From Alloyangia pacifica (lineage in GTDB: Bacteria > Pseudomonadota > Alphaproteobacteria > Rhodobacterales > Rhodobacteraceae), in the NCBI RefSeq assembly GCF_003111685.1, contig NZ_CP022189.1, positions 822,001 to 886,000 on the forward strand: a stretch of DNA of 64,000 nt. Direction: 5' to 3'. Made by a program: the position numbers and the translations under genes. Below, one piece after another: positions 1 to 8,027 of the stretch. Within the stretch, counting starts at the first letter, position 1. The number at the start of each line of letters is the position of its first letter. The notes below the pieces were generated by a model. The model did not search any database, was not told the origin of the DNA, and worked only from the letters and a program-made list of their open reading frames with translations.

Positions 1-1
1 G

Positions 2-508
2 ATCCAGTTCTTTGCCAGCCAGCAGGCGGTGGCGGCCGTGGTCTTCTGGACCATGGGCAGCCTCACCAAGGCGACCTGGCCAAAGCTCGCCATCGCCTCG
101 GCCGCGCTGGCGCTCTCGCTGCCGCTCCTGACTCGGCGGGGCTGGGCGCTGACCGCCATGCGGCTCGGCGATGCCAAGGCCGAGAGCATGGGGGTGCGCC
201 CGGGCCGGGTGCGGCTCGAGGTGCTGATGATCGTCAGCCTGCTGGCCGCGATCTCGGTCTCCTTCGTCGGCACCATCGGGTTCATCGGGCTCGTCGGCCC
301 GCATATCGCGCGGATGCTGTTGGGCGAGGATCAACGCTTTCTGCTGCCCGGTGCGGCGCTGTCGGGCGCGCTGATCCTGTCGGTAGGCTCGGTGCTGTCG
401 AAGATGGCCATCCCCGGCACGGTGATCCCCATTGGCATCGTCACCGCGATCGTCGGCATCCCCTTCTTCCTCTATCTCATCCTCAGCCGGAGGGGCAGCG
501 CATGGTAG
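2..508 (+). CDS. FecCD-family iron/siderophore ABC permease, 5'-truncated by window edge
   Basis: The frame is open from base 2, so the start codon lies outside the window and only the last 168 residues are seen. The protein is very hydrophobic, with several membrane-spanning stretches. It carries the FecCD-type segment FIGLVGPHIARMLLGEDQR, which in this family forms the loop that contacts the ATPase. Members form the inner-membrane channel of importers for ferric siderophores, haem or cobalamin. The stop overlaps the start of the next gene, an ABC ATPase, so both belong to one operon. The substrate cannot be told without the upstream binding protein. Family assignment is secure. Confidence 0.9.
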   Translation: MQFFASQQAVAAVVFWTMGSLTKATWPKLAIASAALALSLPLLTRRGWALTAMRLGDAKAESMGVRPGRVRLEVLMIVSLLAAISVSFVGTIGFIGLVGPHIARMLLGEDQRFLLPGAALSGALILSVGSVLSKMAIPGTVIPIGIVTAIVGIPFFLYLILSRRGSAW

Positions 509-1299
509 GCCTCGAGCTGCGGGATCTGGGCGCCAGCTACGGCGGGCGCGAGGTGCTGTCGGGCATCACCACGCCCAAGCTGACCGGCGGGCAGGTGGTT
601 TCTCTGCTGGGGCCGAACGGGGCGGGCAAGTCAACGCTCTTTCGCCGTATCTTCGGCATTTTGAAGGGGGCGGGCGAGGTCCGCATCGAGGGTGCCTCGT
701 CACCCCGTCCCATCGCCTACATGCCGCAGGATGACGGCGGGCGCCCGGCGCTCTCGGTTTACGAGGCGGTGCTGCTGGCGCGCATGCAGGGGCGGCGGCT
801 GCAGGTCTCGGGCGAGGATCATGCCGAGGTCGACCGGGTGATCGCCCTGCTTGACATGGGGCGGCTGCGCGGTCGTCCTGTGGGCGACCTCAGCGGCGGC
901 CAGCGGCAGATCGTCGGCGTGGCGCAGGCGCTGGTGCAGCGTCCGCAGATCGTGCTGATGGACGAGCCGACCTCGGCGCTTGACCTGTCGCGGCAGATCG
1001 GCCTGCAGACGCTCATGCGCAGCCTCGCACGCGAGCAGGGGTTGCTGGTGATGATCGCCCAGCACGACCTCGGTCACGCGCTGCGCTTCACCGACGCCTG
1101 CCTGGTGATCGCCGAGGGCGGACTTGCGGCCTGCGGGCCGACGGGCGAAGTGATCACGCCCGCGCTTCTACGCGACATCTTCGAGGTCGAGGCACGGGTC
1201 GAGCGCTGCTCGAAGGGCATTCCGCAGCTCATGGTGGATCACCGCCTCGGGGATCTGGGCGTGAGTGCTGGACGGAATCTCTCCAAAAGCGCTGGATAA
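502..1299 (+). CDS. ABC transporter ATP-binding protein (FecE/FhuC-like)
   Basis: This 265-residue ATPase powers the permease encoded just upstream, and their reading frames overlap by seven bases. Walker A GPNGAGKST is at residues 37-45, the signature LSGGQ at 130-134, and Walker B IVLMDEP at 150-156, followed by the SALD D-loop. Length and motif spacing fit the iron-siderophore ATPase family. The last dozen or so residues (after about residue 250) do not look like the family. They are encoded where an imperfect direct repeat and an IS21-type relic begin, so the natural C-terminus may have been replaced by insertion. The core should still be functional. Confidence 0.9.
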   Translation: MVGLELRDLGASYGGREVLSGITTPKLTGGQVVSLLGPNGAGKSTLFRRIFGILKGAGEVRIEGASSPRPIAYMPQDDGGRPALSVYEAVLLARMQGRRLQVSGEDHAEVDRVIALLDMGRLRGRPVGDLSGGQRQIVGVAQALVQRPQIVLMDEPTSALDLSRQIGLQTLMRSLAREQGLLVMIAQHDLGHALRFTDACLVIAEGGLAACGPTGEVITPALLRDIFEVEARVERCSKGIPQLMVDHRLGDLGVSAGRNLSKSAG

Positions 1300-1309
1300 A
1301 ATTTCTCCA
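1267..1309. repeat. Imperfect direct repeat, two 19-bp copies
   Basis: Two copies, at 1267-1285 and 1291-1309, match at 15 of 19 positions; both start GCTGGA and end TCTCCA. The first copy and part of the second lie in the 3' end of the ABC ATPase gene. Short repeated sequences are known at IS21-family ends, and an IS21-type transposase relic follows, so this may be a surviving element end. That link is inference. Confidence 0.5.
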
Positions 1310-1319
1310 GTTTGGCGCT

Positions 1320-1363
1320 GTTGCCGATGGTCCGGGGGGCATGCCCCCCGGACCATCGGCAAC
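1320..1363. repeat. Perfect 44-bp palindrome
   Basis: The sequence is identical to its own reverse complement over 44 bases, with a CATG centre flanked by G6/C6 runs. As RNA it would form a very stable hairpin 21 bases after the ABC ATPase stop codon. There is no T-run on either side, so it is not a textbook intrinsic terminator. It could act as one, as an mRNA-end stabiliser, or be a mobile-element end. Confidence 0.8.
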
Positions 1364-1403
1364 GCAGAATTATCCTTGCTGATGCCAATGGAACGGCGCG
1401 CAG

Positions 1404-1766
1404 GTGGTGGAACTGAGGGAGATCGTGATGATCTTGGAATTGAAACGGCAGGGCCTCGGCGTCAGCGCGATCGCGCGGCAGACCGGGCTGGATCGCAAGA
1501 CGGTGGGGAAATACCTCGAGCGCGGGCTCGAGGTGCCGGACTAGGGGCCGCGCGAGCCGGAAGCGCGCCTGGCGCAGGAGTATCGCAAGTGCCTGGCCGA
1601 CAGGTTGTCCGCCTGGCCGGGGTTCTCTGCCCGGCGGTTGCACCGCGCGATCAAGGCGACGCTCTCCGAGGAGGCCCGGCACCGGATCGAGGCGCTTCAG
1701 TGGTGCTACGACCCTGAGGGGCTCTTCCGAAGTGCCCGTGTCGACGCGGATCTCTCCGTGGCATGA
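1404..1766 (+). pseudogene. IS21-family transposase (IstA) N-terminal relic
   Basis: Read from 1404, the frame gives the typical IstA start: VELREIVMILELKRQG, then the helix-turn-helix ending GLDRKTVGKYLERGLE. An in-frame TAG at 1542-1544 interrupts it. The same frame then continues with GPREP and a region resembling the IstA linker (LSAWPGFSARRLHRAIKAT), and ends at TGA 1764-1766 in sequence no longer like the family. The catalytic DDE core and the partner istB are absent. This is a dead 5' fragment of an IS21-type element. Confidence 0.75.
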
Positions 1767-2042
1767 GAGCGCCGCCCCGCCTTTGCGCCGGGCGGATGCC
1801 GAAGGGGCGAGCCCTGCAGTCACGACATTCGAGCGCCCCGGCAGCGTCGGGGCTTTTGCTCTTCGACAGGGCAGATCGAGTGCGGGACCCCTCATCTGCC
1901 ACCGACCAGAGGCCATTTCGATGTTCCGCCTTGACCGAGGTCAACGGGAAGAGCGCGCGCGCGTGGTCTCATGCGGGGATCCCCGAGACGGACGACGCCA
2001 GGGGATCGAAGCACGTCAGGCAGACCAAGGGAGGGCTGGGTC

Positions 2043-5000
2043 ATGGCGACGCAACTGAAGGTCGTATCGGTGGAGCGGGTTTCGGTAGGTGGCGACGGCG
2101 AGCAGGGCGAAGGCGCGAGCATTCGCGGGGTCTTCAGCGCGGACGGTGCCAAGCTGCTGATGCAGTCCGGCGCAGGCTTCGTCCCCGATGATCGGAATTC
2201 CTACGGCGACATCTATCTCAAGGAGATGGCCAGCGGCGCGATTGAGCGGCTCACGCTTGATCCGGGCATCGCGGACCCCGAATCGGGAGGCTACGAGCCC
2301 GCGATTTCCGCCGATGGCACCCGCGTGGCCTACACGTCGACCTTCGCTGTCACGATCGGCGGAATTACAGGTCCGCAGGAGACGGTGGTCTTCAAGGACC
2401 TGATCACCGGCGTGGACAAGCTGATCTCTGCCAGCGCCGCCGGTGAGCCGGGGAATGACGCCAGCTTCTACGCGCATTTCTCGCCCGACGGGACGCAGAT
2501 CGCCTTTACCAGCTACGCCACCAACCTGGTGCCGGGCCTTCCCATGGTCGGTGATGCGGTCTTCCTCAAGGACATCGCCAGCGGTGATATCCGGATGCTC
2601 TCGAGCAACGCCGCGGGCGAGGCTGCCAACAACTACAGCGTCGGGGTCGGTTTCACGCCGGACGGTTCGAACTTCGCCTTCTCGAGCCTTGCGGACAACC
2701 TGATCGAAGGTGACGGCAACGGCGTGCGCGACATCTTCACAAAGGACCTGACCACCGGCGCGGTGCGGCGCCTTTCGGTCGGGGCGGATGGGACCGAGGG
2801 CAATGGCGATAGCTCGGAAGGCAGTTTTTCGCCCGACGGCAGCAAGCTGCTGTTTGCCAGTCGCGCGACGAATTTCGTCGCCGGCGACCGCAACGGTTCG
2901 CAGGACCTCTTCATCAAGGACCTCGTGACCGGAGAGATCACGCTGGCCTCCATCGACAGCCTCGGCAATCAGTGGGAGGCCGACAGCTATGGCGGGGTGT
3001 TCTCTCCGGACGGCACGAAGATCGCCTTCTACAGCGATACCGTCGGGCTCGCGGTGCGCGATGACAACGGCGCGCAGGATGTCTTCGTGAAAGACCTCGT
3101 CTCGGGCGCGCTCACCGTGCTGTCGGCCAATGTCGCGGGCGAGATCGGTGACGCGCAGAGTTTCTGGCCGCAATTCGTGCCGGATGGGTCGGGCGTGCTG
3201 TTCACGAGCTACGCGACGAACCTCGTCCCGGACGACACAAACGGCGAGCGTGATCTCTTCATTGCCCGCTTCGAGGAGCAGCAGCTCGGAGGGCCCGTGC
3301 AATGGAGCAAGGCCGAGGGCGGCAATGGCCATTGGTATGAATTTGTCGAGGGGCCGCTGACTTGGGCCGAGGCCCGGGCCGACGCCGAGGGTCGCAATCA
3401 CCTTGGCCTGCCGGGCTACCTGGCGACGATCACCTCGGAGGAGGAGAATGCCTTCGTGCTGTCGATGACGCCGCCCAATGTCTGGGTTGGCGGGTCTGAT
3501 GCGGCGCGCGAGGGGATCTGGAGCTGGACCGGCGGTCCCGAGGTGGGGCAGGTGTTCTGGAGCAGCTCCGGCGGCGCAACCGGCTACGTCGACTGGGGCG
3601 GGGCCGAGCCGAACGACGCGGGCGGCGAGGACTACCAGCTGGCCCATGCGCTTTATCCGTCTGGCACCTGGGCCGACGCCGGGGTGCCGCCGAACCCCAA
3701 CTCGCGCTTCGGCTACGTGGTCGAGTACGGCGCGCAAGACCAAGGCTTCGCCGAGATCGCGCCCGGCCGAACCGAGGCCGAAACGCTCGGCATCGAAGGC
3801 GGCTTCGCGCCGTCGCACAATGTCTGGGCCTCGGGCGGGGCCTATCTGCAAGCCACGGGGTCCGGCGAGGCGATCGCCACCGGCAGGTTCTCGGGGCCCA
3901 AGGGCACCTACAGCCTGACGATCGGCTATTTCGACGAGACCGATGGCGCGAGCCGGATGCGCGTCCTCGTGAACGGCGTCCAGGTCGACGACTGGCTCTG
4001 GAACGGGACCTGCGGCGACACCATCGTCACCGGGGCCGGCGCTGCCGAGCGCGTCATCGAGGACCTTGATCTATCCCCGGGCGACAGGATCGAACTGGTC
4101 GGCACGCCCAGCGGGGGCGAGCCGCTGCGGACCGACTATCTTATCCTCACGGACAGGCTGCTCGATGTGGTCGGAAGCGAGGGTGCCGACCGGCTGAAGG
4201 GAAGCGATGCAGACGAACGGCTGCTGGGGTTCGGCGGCTCGGATCGGATCGAGGCGCTCGGCGGCGAAGACCTGATCTTCGCCGGTGCCGGGGCGGACAC
4301 GGTCCGCGCCGGAGAGGGCGACGACACGATCTTCGGCGGGCCGGGGCTCGACGTGATCTATACCGGACCAAGGGCCGACGTGGTCGTGCTTTCCGATCTC
4401 AAGCATTTCGACAAGCTCTACGATTTCGAGGTCGGCGTGGACAGGTTGCGCGTCGAGATTGACGGCGTCGAGACCGATGATCTCTACGTCAGGAACTGGC
4501 GTCTGATGGCACGGAGCTGCGGCGAGGACGTTCTGCTCGCTTATATTCCCGATGCCTATACTACGCGCGCCAGTGTCGCCGACCTGTTGCAGCCCGAGGT
4601 TCCCGCGAATGGCACAACGCTGCACCGCCTCGAGTTCGGCACCGACCAGAAGGGAGAGCTCTCGTTCCTCGAGGATGTCGACCGGTTCCGTTTTGAAGCG
4701 GAGGCCGGGAAGTTCTATGTCTTCACGATGACCGGTGATCCGGCGTCGGACCGGCCGATTGCCGCGCCGCGGCTCGATCTGCATTCGGCGGAGGGGGCGT
4801 TCCTTGGCAGCAGCAACGACAGCGGCGCGCCGGTGGCGCAATTGCCTTTCCTCGCGACGGGAAACGAACCGCTTTTTGTCGACGCCTATGATCTCTACGG
4901 CGGAGAGATCGGGGGCTACATCCTGTCGGTTGGTCTGGCCGAAGATCTCGACCGCATCGCGGGGAATGCAGGCACCGATGCGGTGCTGGGGGTGACCGCG

Positions 5001-5642
5001 GCGGTTGAGAGCGATCTTGGCTACCCCGGTGACATCGACTGGTTTCGCGCGGAGATGGCGCCGGCCTCGCTCTACCGCGCGGAACTTTCCAGTGCGCCGG
5101 GAACGAACCCCTACCTGGCTTTTGTCGACGCATCGGGCGCGGTGCTCGCGCGCGGCTACGGCGGCACATTGGCCACGGTCTACTTTCGCGCCCCGGCTGA
5201 GACGCCGGTCTTCGTGCAGGTCGATGCGGATTCCGGCCACGAGGCTGGAACTGGAGTCGGCCCCTACCAGCTGACGCTAGCGCGCGCGCATGCGATCGAC
5301 GCGATCCCCGAAGATGCCTCGACCTCGACCACGCTGGATGTGGGAGAGACCCTACGCAGCGATATCGCATATGCCGGGGACGAGGATTGGGTGCGTGTGT
5401 CGCTCGAGGCCGGGCGAAGCTACCAATTTGACCTGAGCGGCGTCGCGGACCGGGACGACCCGCTGAGCTATCCGGAACTCGCGCTCTACGACAGCACCGG
5501 CAGGCTGCTTGCGGCGGACGAGGGCGACGCCGGGAGCGCCGCGCACCTGTCGTACATGGCCGAGGCGGATGCGCTGGTCTTTGCGGCGGCGCGCAGCGTC
5601 TATGCGTATTTCACCGGAGATTACGCGCTCGGGGTGTCGTGA
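2043..5642 (+). CDS. Large secreted multidomain protein: beta-propeller, C-type lectin, CBM-like, RTX and PPC domains
   Basis: The product has 1199 residues. The start at 2043 follows a GGGAGG-type ribosome site; an upstream in-frame ATG at 1971 would add a non-conserved leader. Residues about 10-405 hold repeated FSPDGxxIAF units of a PD40/TolB-like propeller. Residues 418-564 resemble a C-type lectin domain (VWVGGSDA, WGGAEPNDAGGEDY). Residues 568-705 look like a carbohydrate-binding-type domain, and 706-783 carry RTX glycine-rich calcium repeats (GGEDLIFAGAGAD). Three PPC-like beta-domains fill roughly 856-1199. No N-terminal signal peptide is seen; RTX repeats suggest type I secretion. 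No catalytic domain is apparent, so an adhesive or glycan-binding surface role is the best inference. Confidence 0.85.
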   Translation: MATQLKVVSVERVSVGGDGEQGEGASIRGVFSADGAKLLMQSGAGFVPDDRNSYGDIYLKEMASGAIERLTLDPGIADPESGGYEPAISADGTRVAYTSTFAVTIGGITGPQETVVFKDLITGVDKLISASAAGEPGNDASFYAHFSPDGTQIAFTSYATNLVPGLPMVGDAVFLKDIASGDIRMLSSNAAGEAANNYSVGVGFTPDGSNFAFSSLADNLIEGDGNGVRDIFTKDLTTGAVRRLSVGADGTEGNGDSSEGSFSPDGSKLLFASRATNFVAGDRNGSQDLFIKDLVTGEITLASIDSLGNQWEADSYGGVFSPDGTKIAFYSDTVGLAVRDDNGAQDVFVKDLVSGALTVLSANVAGEIGDAQSFWPQFVPDGSGVLFTSYATNLVPDDTNGERDLFIARFEEQQLGGPVQWSKAEGGNGHWYEFVEGPLTWAEARADAEGRNHLGLPGYLATITSEEENAFVLSMTPPNVWVGGSDAAREGIWSWTGGPEVGQVFWSSSGGATGYVDWGGAEPNDAGGEDYQLAHALYPSGTWADAGVPPNPNSRFGYVVEYGAQDQGFAEIAPGRTEAETLGIEGGFAPSHNVWASGGAYLQATGSGEAIATGRFSGPKGTYSLTIGYFDETDGASRMRVLVNGVQVDDWLWNGTCGDTIVTGAGAAERVIEDLDLSPGDRIELVGTPSGGEPLRTDYLILTDRLLDVVGSEGADRLKGSDADERLLGFGGSDRIEALGGEDLIFAGAGADTVRAGEGDDTIFGGPGLDVIYTGPRADVVVLSDLKHFDKLYDFEVGVDRLRVEIDGVETDDLYVRNWRLMARSCGEDVLLAYIPDAYTTRASVADLLQPEVPANGTTLHRLEFGTDQKGELSFLEDVDRFRFEAEAGKFYVFTMTGDPASDRPIAAPRLDLHSAEGAFLGSSNDSGAPVAQLPFLATGNEPLFVDAYDLYGGEIGGYILSVGLAEDLDRIAGNAGTDAVLGVTAAVESDLGYPGDIDWFRAEMAPASLYRAELSSAPGTNPYLAFVDASGAVLARGYGGTLATVYFRAPAETPVFVQVDADSGHEAGTGVGPYQLTLARAHAIDAIPEDASTSTTLDVGETLRSDIAYAGDEDWVRVSLEAGRSYQFDLSGVADRDDPLSYPELALYDSTGRLLAADEGDAGSAAHLSYMAEADALVFAAARSVYAYFTGDYALGVS

Positions 5643-5749
5643 CCGGCAGCGGCGACGGCCCATCGGTCGGTCGCAGCGGGCTCCCTGCTGCGGGCCTGCC
5701 GCGGGCCCGGCCGCGAAACACCCATACGGTGCAAGGGGCAGCCCTCGGC

Positions 5750-5767
5750 GATCGCCTGCAGGCGATC
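5750..5767. repeat. 18-bp perfect palindrome
   Basis: GATCGCCTGCAGGCGATC reads the same on both strands. It lies in the 148-bp gap between the convergent large secreted-protein gene and the Lrp-type regulator gene. It could help termination from either side, but no T-run follows it, so the function is uncertain. Confidence 0.45.
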
Positions 5768-5790
5768 AAGGAGGACCGCAGCTCTTACAA

Positions 5791-6255
5791 TCATGACAGC
5801 GGGATCGGCCGCTGCTCCTCAATAGCTTCCATGGCAAAGTAGGAGGTCACAGTCTCTAGTTCGACCTTCGAAATGAGTTGCTTGTAACATTCGTCATAAC
5901 TGGACATGTCACGCGTCACGATCTTCAGCAAGTAATCGTATTCGCCTCCAATGCGGAAGAAATCGACCACGTCCTTGATCGTCGAGACATGTTTGCGGAA
6001 CTGGTCGAGCCAGCCTGCCGAGTGATGGCGCGTACGGATCATCACGAAGACAACCAGCCCGGCGCCGAGCCGTTCGCGGTCGAGAAGGACCGTGTAGTTG
6101 CGGATCACTCCAGCCGCTTCAAGCGTCTTGAGGCGCCGCCAGCAGGCGTTTTGCGACAGACCCACCCGATCAGCGAGTGCCCGCTGCGACTGCGAAGAGT
6201 CGCGCTGGAGTTCCTCCAATATGCGGCAATCGATTTGATCGAGTTTGTGGTCCAT
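5791..6255 (-). CDS. Lrp/AsnC-family transcriptional regulator
   Basis: A 154-residue protein of normal Lrp/AsnC length. The N-terminal helix-turn-helix (about residues 20-42, ending VGLSQNACWRRLKTLEAAG) is followed by the RAM effector-binding alpha/beta domain, with the characteristic stretch FFRIGGEYDYLLKIVTRD. Lrp-type regulators sense amino acids or related metabolites and often control a neighbouring transport or catabolic operon. It is transcribed away from the MFS-to-potA gene set that begins 400 bases away. Control of that set from the shared AT-rich intergenic region is a reasonable inference. Confidence 0.93.
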   Translation of the reverse strand: MDHKLDQIDCRILEELQRDSSQSQRALADRVGLSQNACWRRLKTLEAAGVIRNYTVLLDRERLGAGLVVFVMIRTRHHSAGWLDQFRKHVSTIKDVVDFFRIGGEYDYLLKIVTRDMSSYDECYKQLISKVELETVTSYFAMEAIEEQRPIPLS

Positions 6256-6655
6256 TTTTCGATCATACGAGCGAAAATTTCACCATAAAAGGTAAAAATA
6301 GGTGGTGAGTTTCCAGATTTGTTGGTCAAGTATCAACCTACGTGTTCTGAGAGGTTGCGGGCGGCGCATGCTCTAGTACTCGGATCATGGGAGTGGTGGG
6401 AAATATACGAAAAACAATGGCATAACCGGACGTTTGCAGTTGCTTTTCTTTCGCATAAATTGAAGGCGTTTGAGCTGGGGCTCTGGTCGACATTACCTTG
6501 GGCTTGGAGTTAGCTGCATGTCTGAAGTAAACCGAGAGACAAAGGGGCAGGGTCATAGCCGGAATGTCGTATGATATCTCCGAGGAAATGCACTTCGTTT
6601 GCTTGGCGTCTTCGGCTCGGTTCTATCTTTGGCAATCGCATCGGGGCCCTTTGAC
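6256..6655. promoter_or_regulatory. Divergent intergenic region between the Lrp-type gene and the MFS-to-potA gene set
   Basis: About 400 bases without a credible gene. The part next to the regulator (roughly 6262-6330) is clearly more AT-rich than the surroundings, with A/T runs as expected for an Lrp-type binding region and two divergent promoters. I could not fix -35/-10 elements or a precise operator by eye. Short frames here look like chance. Confidence 0.4.
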
Positions 6656-7996
6656 ATGATCGCGCGGAGTTCGCCACTTCGACTGCGGAACTTCCGCTAT
6701 CTCTTCATCGCTCACATCCTGTCGCTGGTCGGAGTGGGGGTGATGACCGTTTCTCTCTCGCTCACCGCCTTCGAGGCCGGGGGCACGGAAGCTGGGGGCA
6801 CCATTCTCGGCGGCATTCTCGCGCTCAAGATGATCTCCTATGTGCTGATCGCGCCGCTGGCCGAGACAGTGCTGTCGCGCCGGCCCCGCAGGGCGACGTT
6901 GGTGACCATCGACATCCTGCGCCTCGGCATCGTTGCCCTCATGGGGTTGGCTTTTTCGAGCTGGCAGATCGCGGTTTTGGCCTTCTTGTTCTTCGCAATC
7001 TCTTCGGGGTTCACGCCGCTCTTCCAGTCGGTGCTTCCGGACCTGCTCGAGGACGAGGACAGCTACTCCCGCGGTCTGGCGCTGTCGCGCATTGCCTACA
7101 CGCTGGAATCGATCCTCAGTCCGGTCATCGCGGCTGCGGCGCTGAAGGTGCTGACTGCGGACGATCTTTTCTTCCTCGCCTCGGGCTGCTTCCTCGGCTC
7201 GGCGGTCTTCCTCTTCACCACACGCTTCCCGGCGAGCCACGTTTCGCACAAGGCGCCTTTCCTTGAGCGTGTCTCGAAGGGCCTGCGCATCTACGCGCTC
7301 ACGCCGCGGTTGCGCGGGCTCTTTATGCTGAACTTCGCGCTGTCGTTGTCCATGGCCTGGGTGTTGGTCAACACGGTGGTCTTTGCCGGGGGGCGCCTTG
7401 GAGATGCCGAGCATTACTACACGCTGTTGATGACCTGCTATGGCGTCGGGGCTGCGATTGGCGCGGTGACCGTGCCGCGGCTGGTGCGACGCCTCGATGA
7501 GCGCCGCTGCATGGCTGCGGGGGTCTTGCTTTTCGCCACGCTCGGGATCTTTCTGAGCCTCGTGTCGGCGCCGCCGGTGGCCGGGCTGATGTTGCTCTGG
7601 AGCGGTTTCGGGCTGGCTTCCTCGCTGGTACTGACCCCGGGTGGGTTGGTGCTGGCGCGCTCAGCCCGGAGCGGCGACAGGCCGGCGGTCTTTGCCGCGC
7701 AGTTCTCGCTCAGCCACGCCGGCTGGTTGCTAGCCTACCCCGTCGCGGGCTGGCTCGGCGCTTCGATCGACCCGGCCCACGCGATGGGTATACTCTCGCT
7801 GGCGTCGATCGCCGTGACCCTGCTCGCGTTGCGCGTCTGGTCCGCCGCCGATCCGCTGGTCCGCGCGCACAGCCACCCCGACCTGCCTGCCGACCATCCG
7901 CATCTGCGCGACCATCCGGGGCAGGGCGCGGAGCAGGTCCACGCGCATGACTTCCACATCGACGAACTGCACCGACACTGGCCGCAGCGCGCCTGA
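6656..7996 (+). CDS. MFS transporter with histidine-rich C-terminal tail
   Basis: About 446 residues with 10-12 hydrophobic segments, resembling the EntS-like MFS_3 group. I start at ATG 6656 (MIARSSPLRLRNFRYLF), because the positively charged RxxNFRYLF segment normally opens this family. An in-frame TTG at 6599 would add 19 residues. The last 35 or so residues form a soluble tail rich in histidine (HSHPDLPADHPHLRDH, then HVHDF-like repeats). This suggests divalent metal binding or sensing, which is inference. It is the first gene of the set leading to the polyamine-type ABC importer. Substrate unknown; efflux is more likely than uptake for this group. Confidence 0.85.
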   Translation: MIARSSPLRLRNFRYLFIAHILSLVGVGVMTVSLSLTAFEAGGTEAGGTILGGILALKMISYVLIAPLAETVLSRRPRRATLVTIDILRLGIVALMGLAFSSWQIAVLAFLFFAISSGFTPLFQSVLPDLLEDEDSYSRGLALSRIAYTLESILSPVIAAAALKVLTADDLFFLASGCFLGSAVFLFTTRFPASHVSHKAPFLERVSKGLRIYALTPRLRGLFMLNFALSLSMAWVLVNTVVFAGGRLGDAEHYYTLLMTCYGVGAAIGAVTVPRLVRRLDERRCMAAGVLLFATLGIFLSLVSAPPVAGLMLLWSGFGLASSLVLTPGGLVLARSARSGDRPAVFAAQFSLSHAGWLLAYPVAGWLGASIDPAHAMGILSLASIAVTLLALRVWSAADPLVRAHSHPDLPADHPHLRDHPGQGAEQVHAHDFHIDELHRHWPQRA

Positions 7997-8027
7997 TTCA
8001 CGACTTCCAGACTATAGGGACAGAACC

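Noticed and set aside
1971..2042. Upstream in-frame start for the large secreted protein
   Set aside because: The extra 24 residues are Arg/Gly/Pro-rich, and the ATG at 2043 has a better ribosome site and a protein-like sequence.
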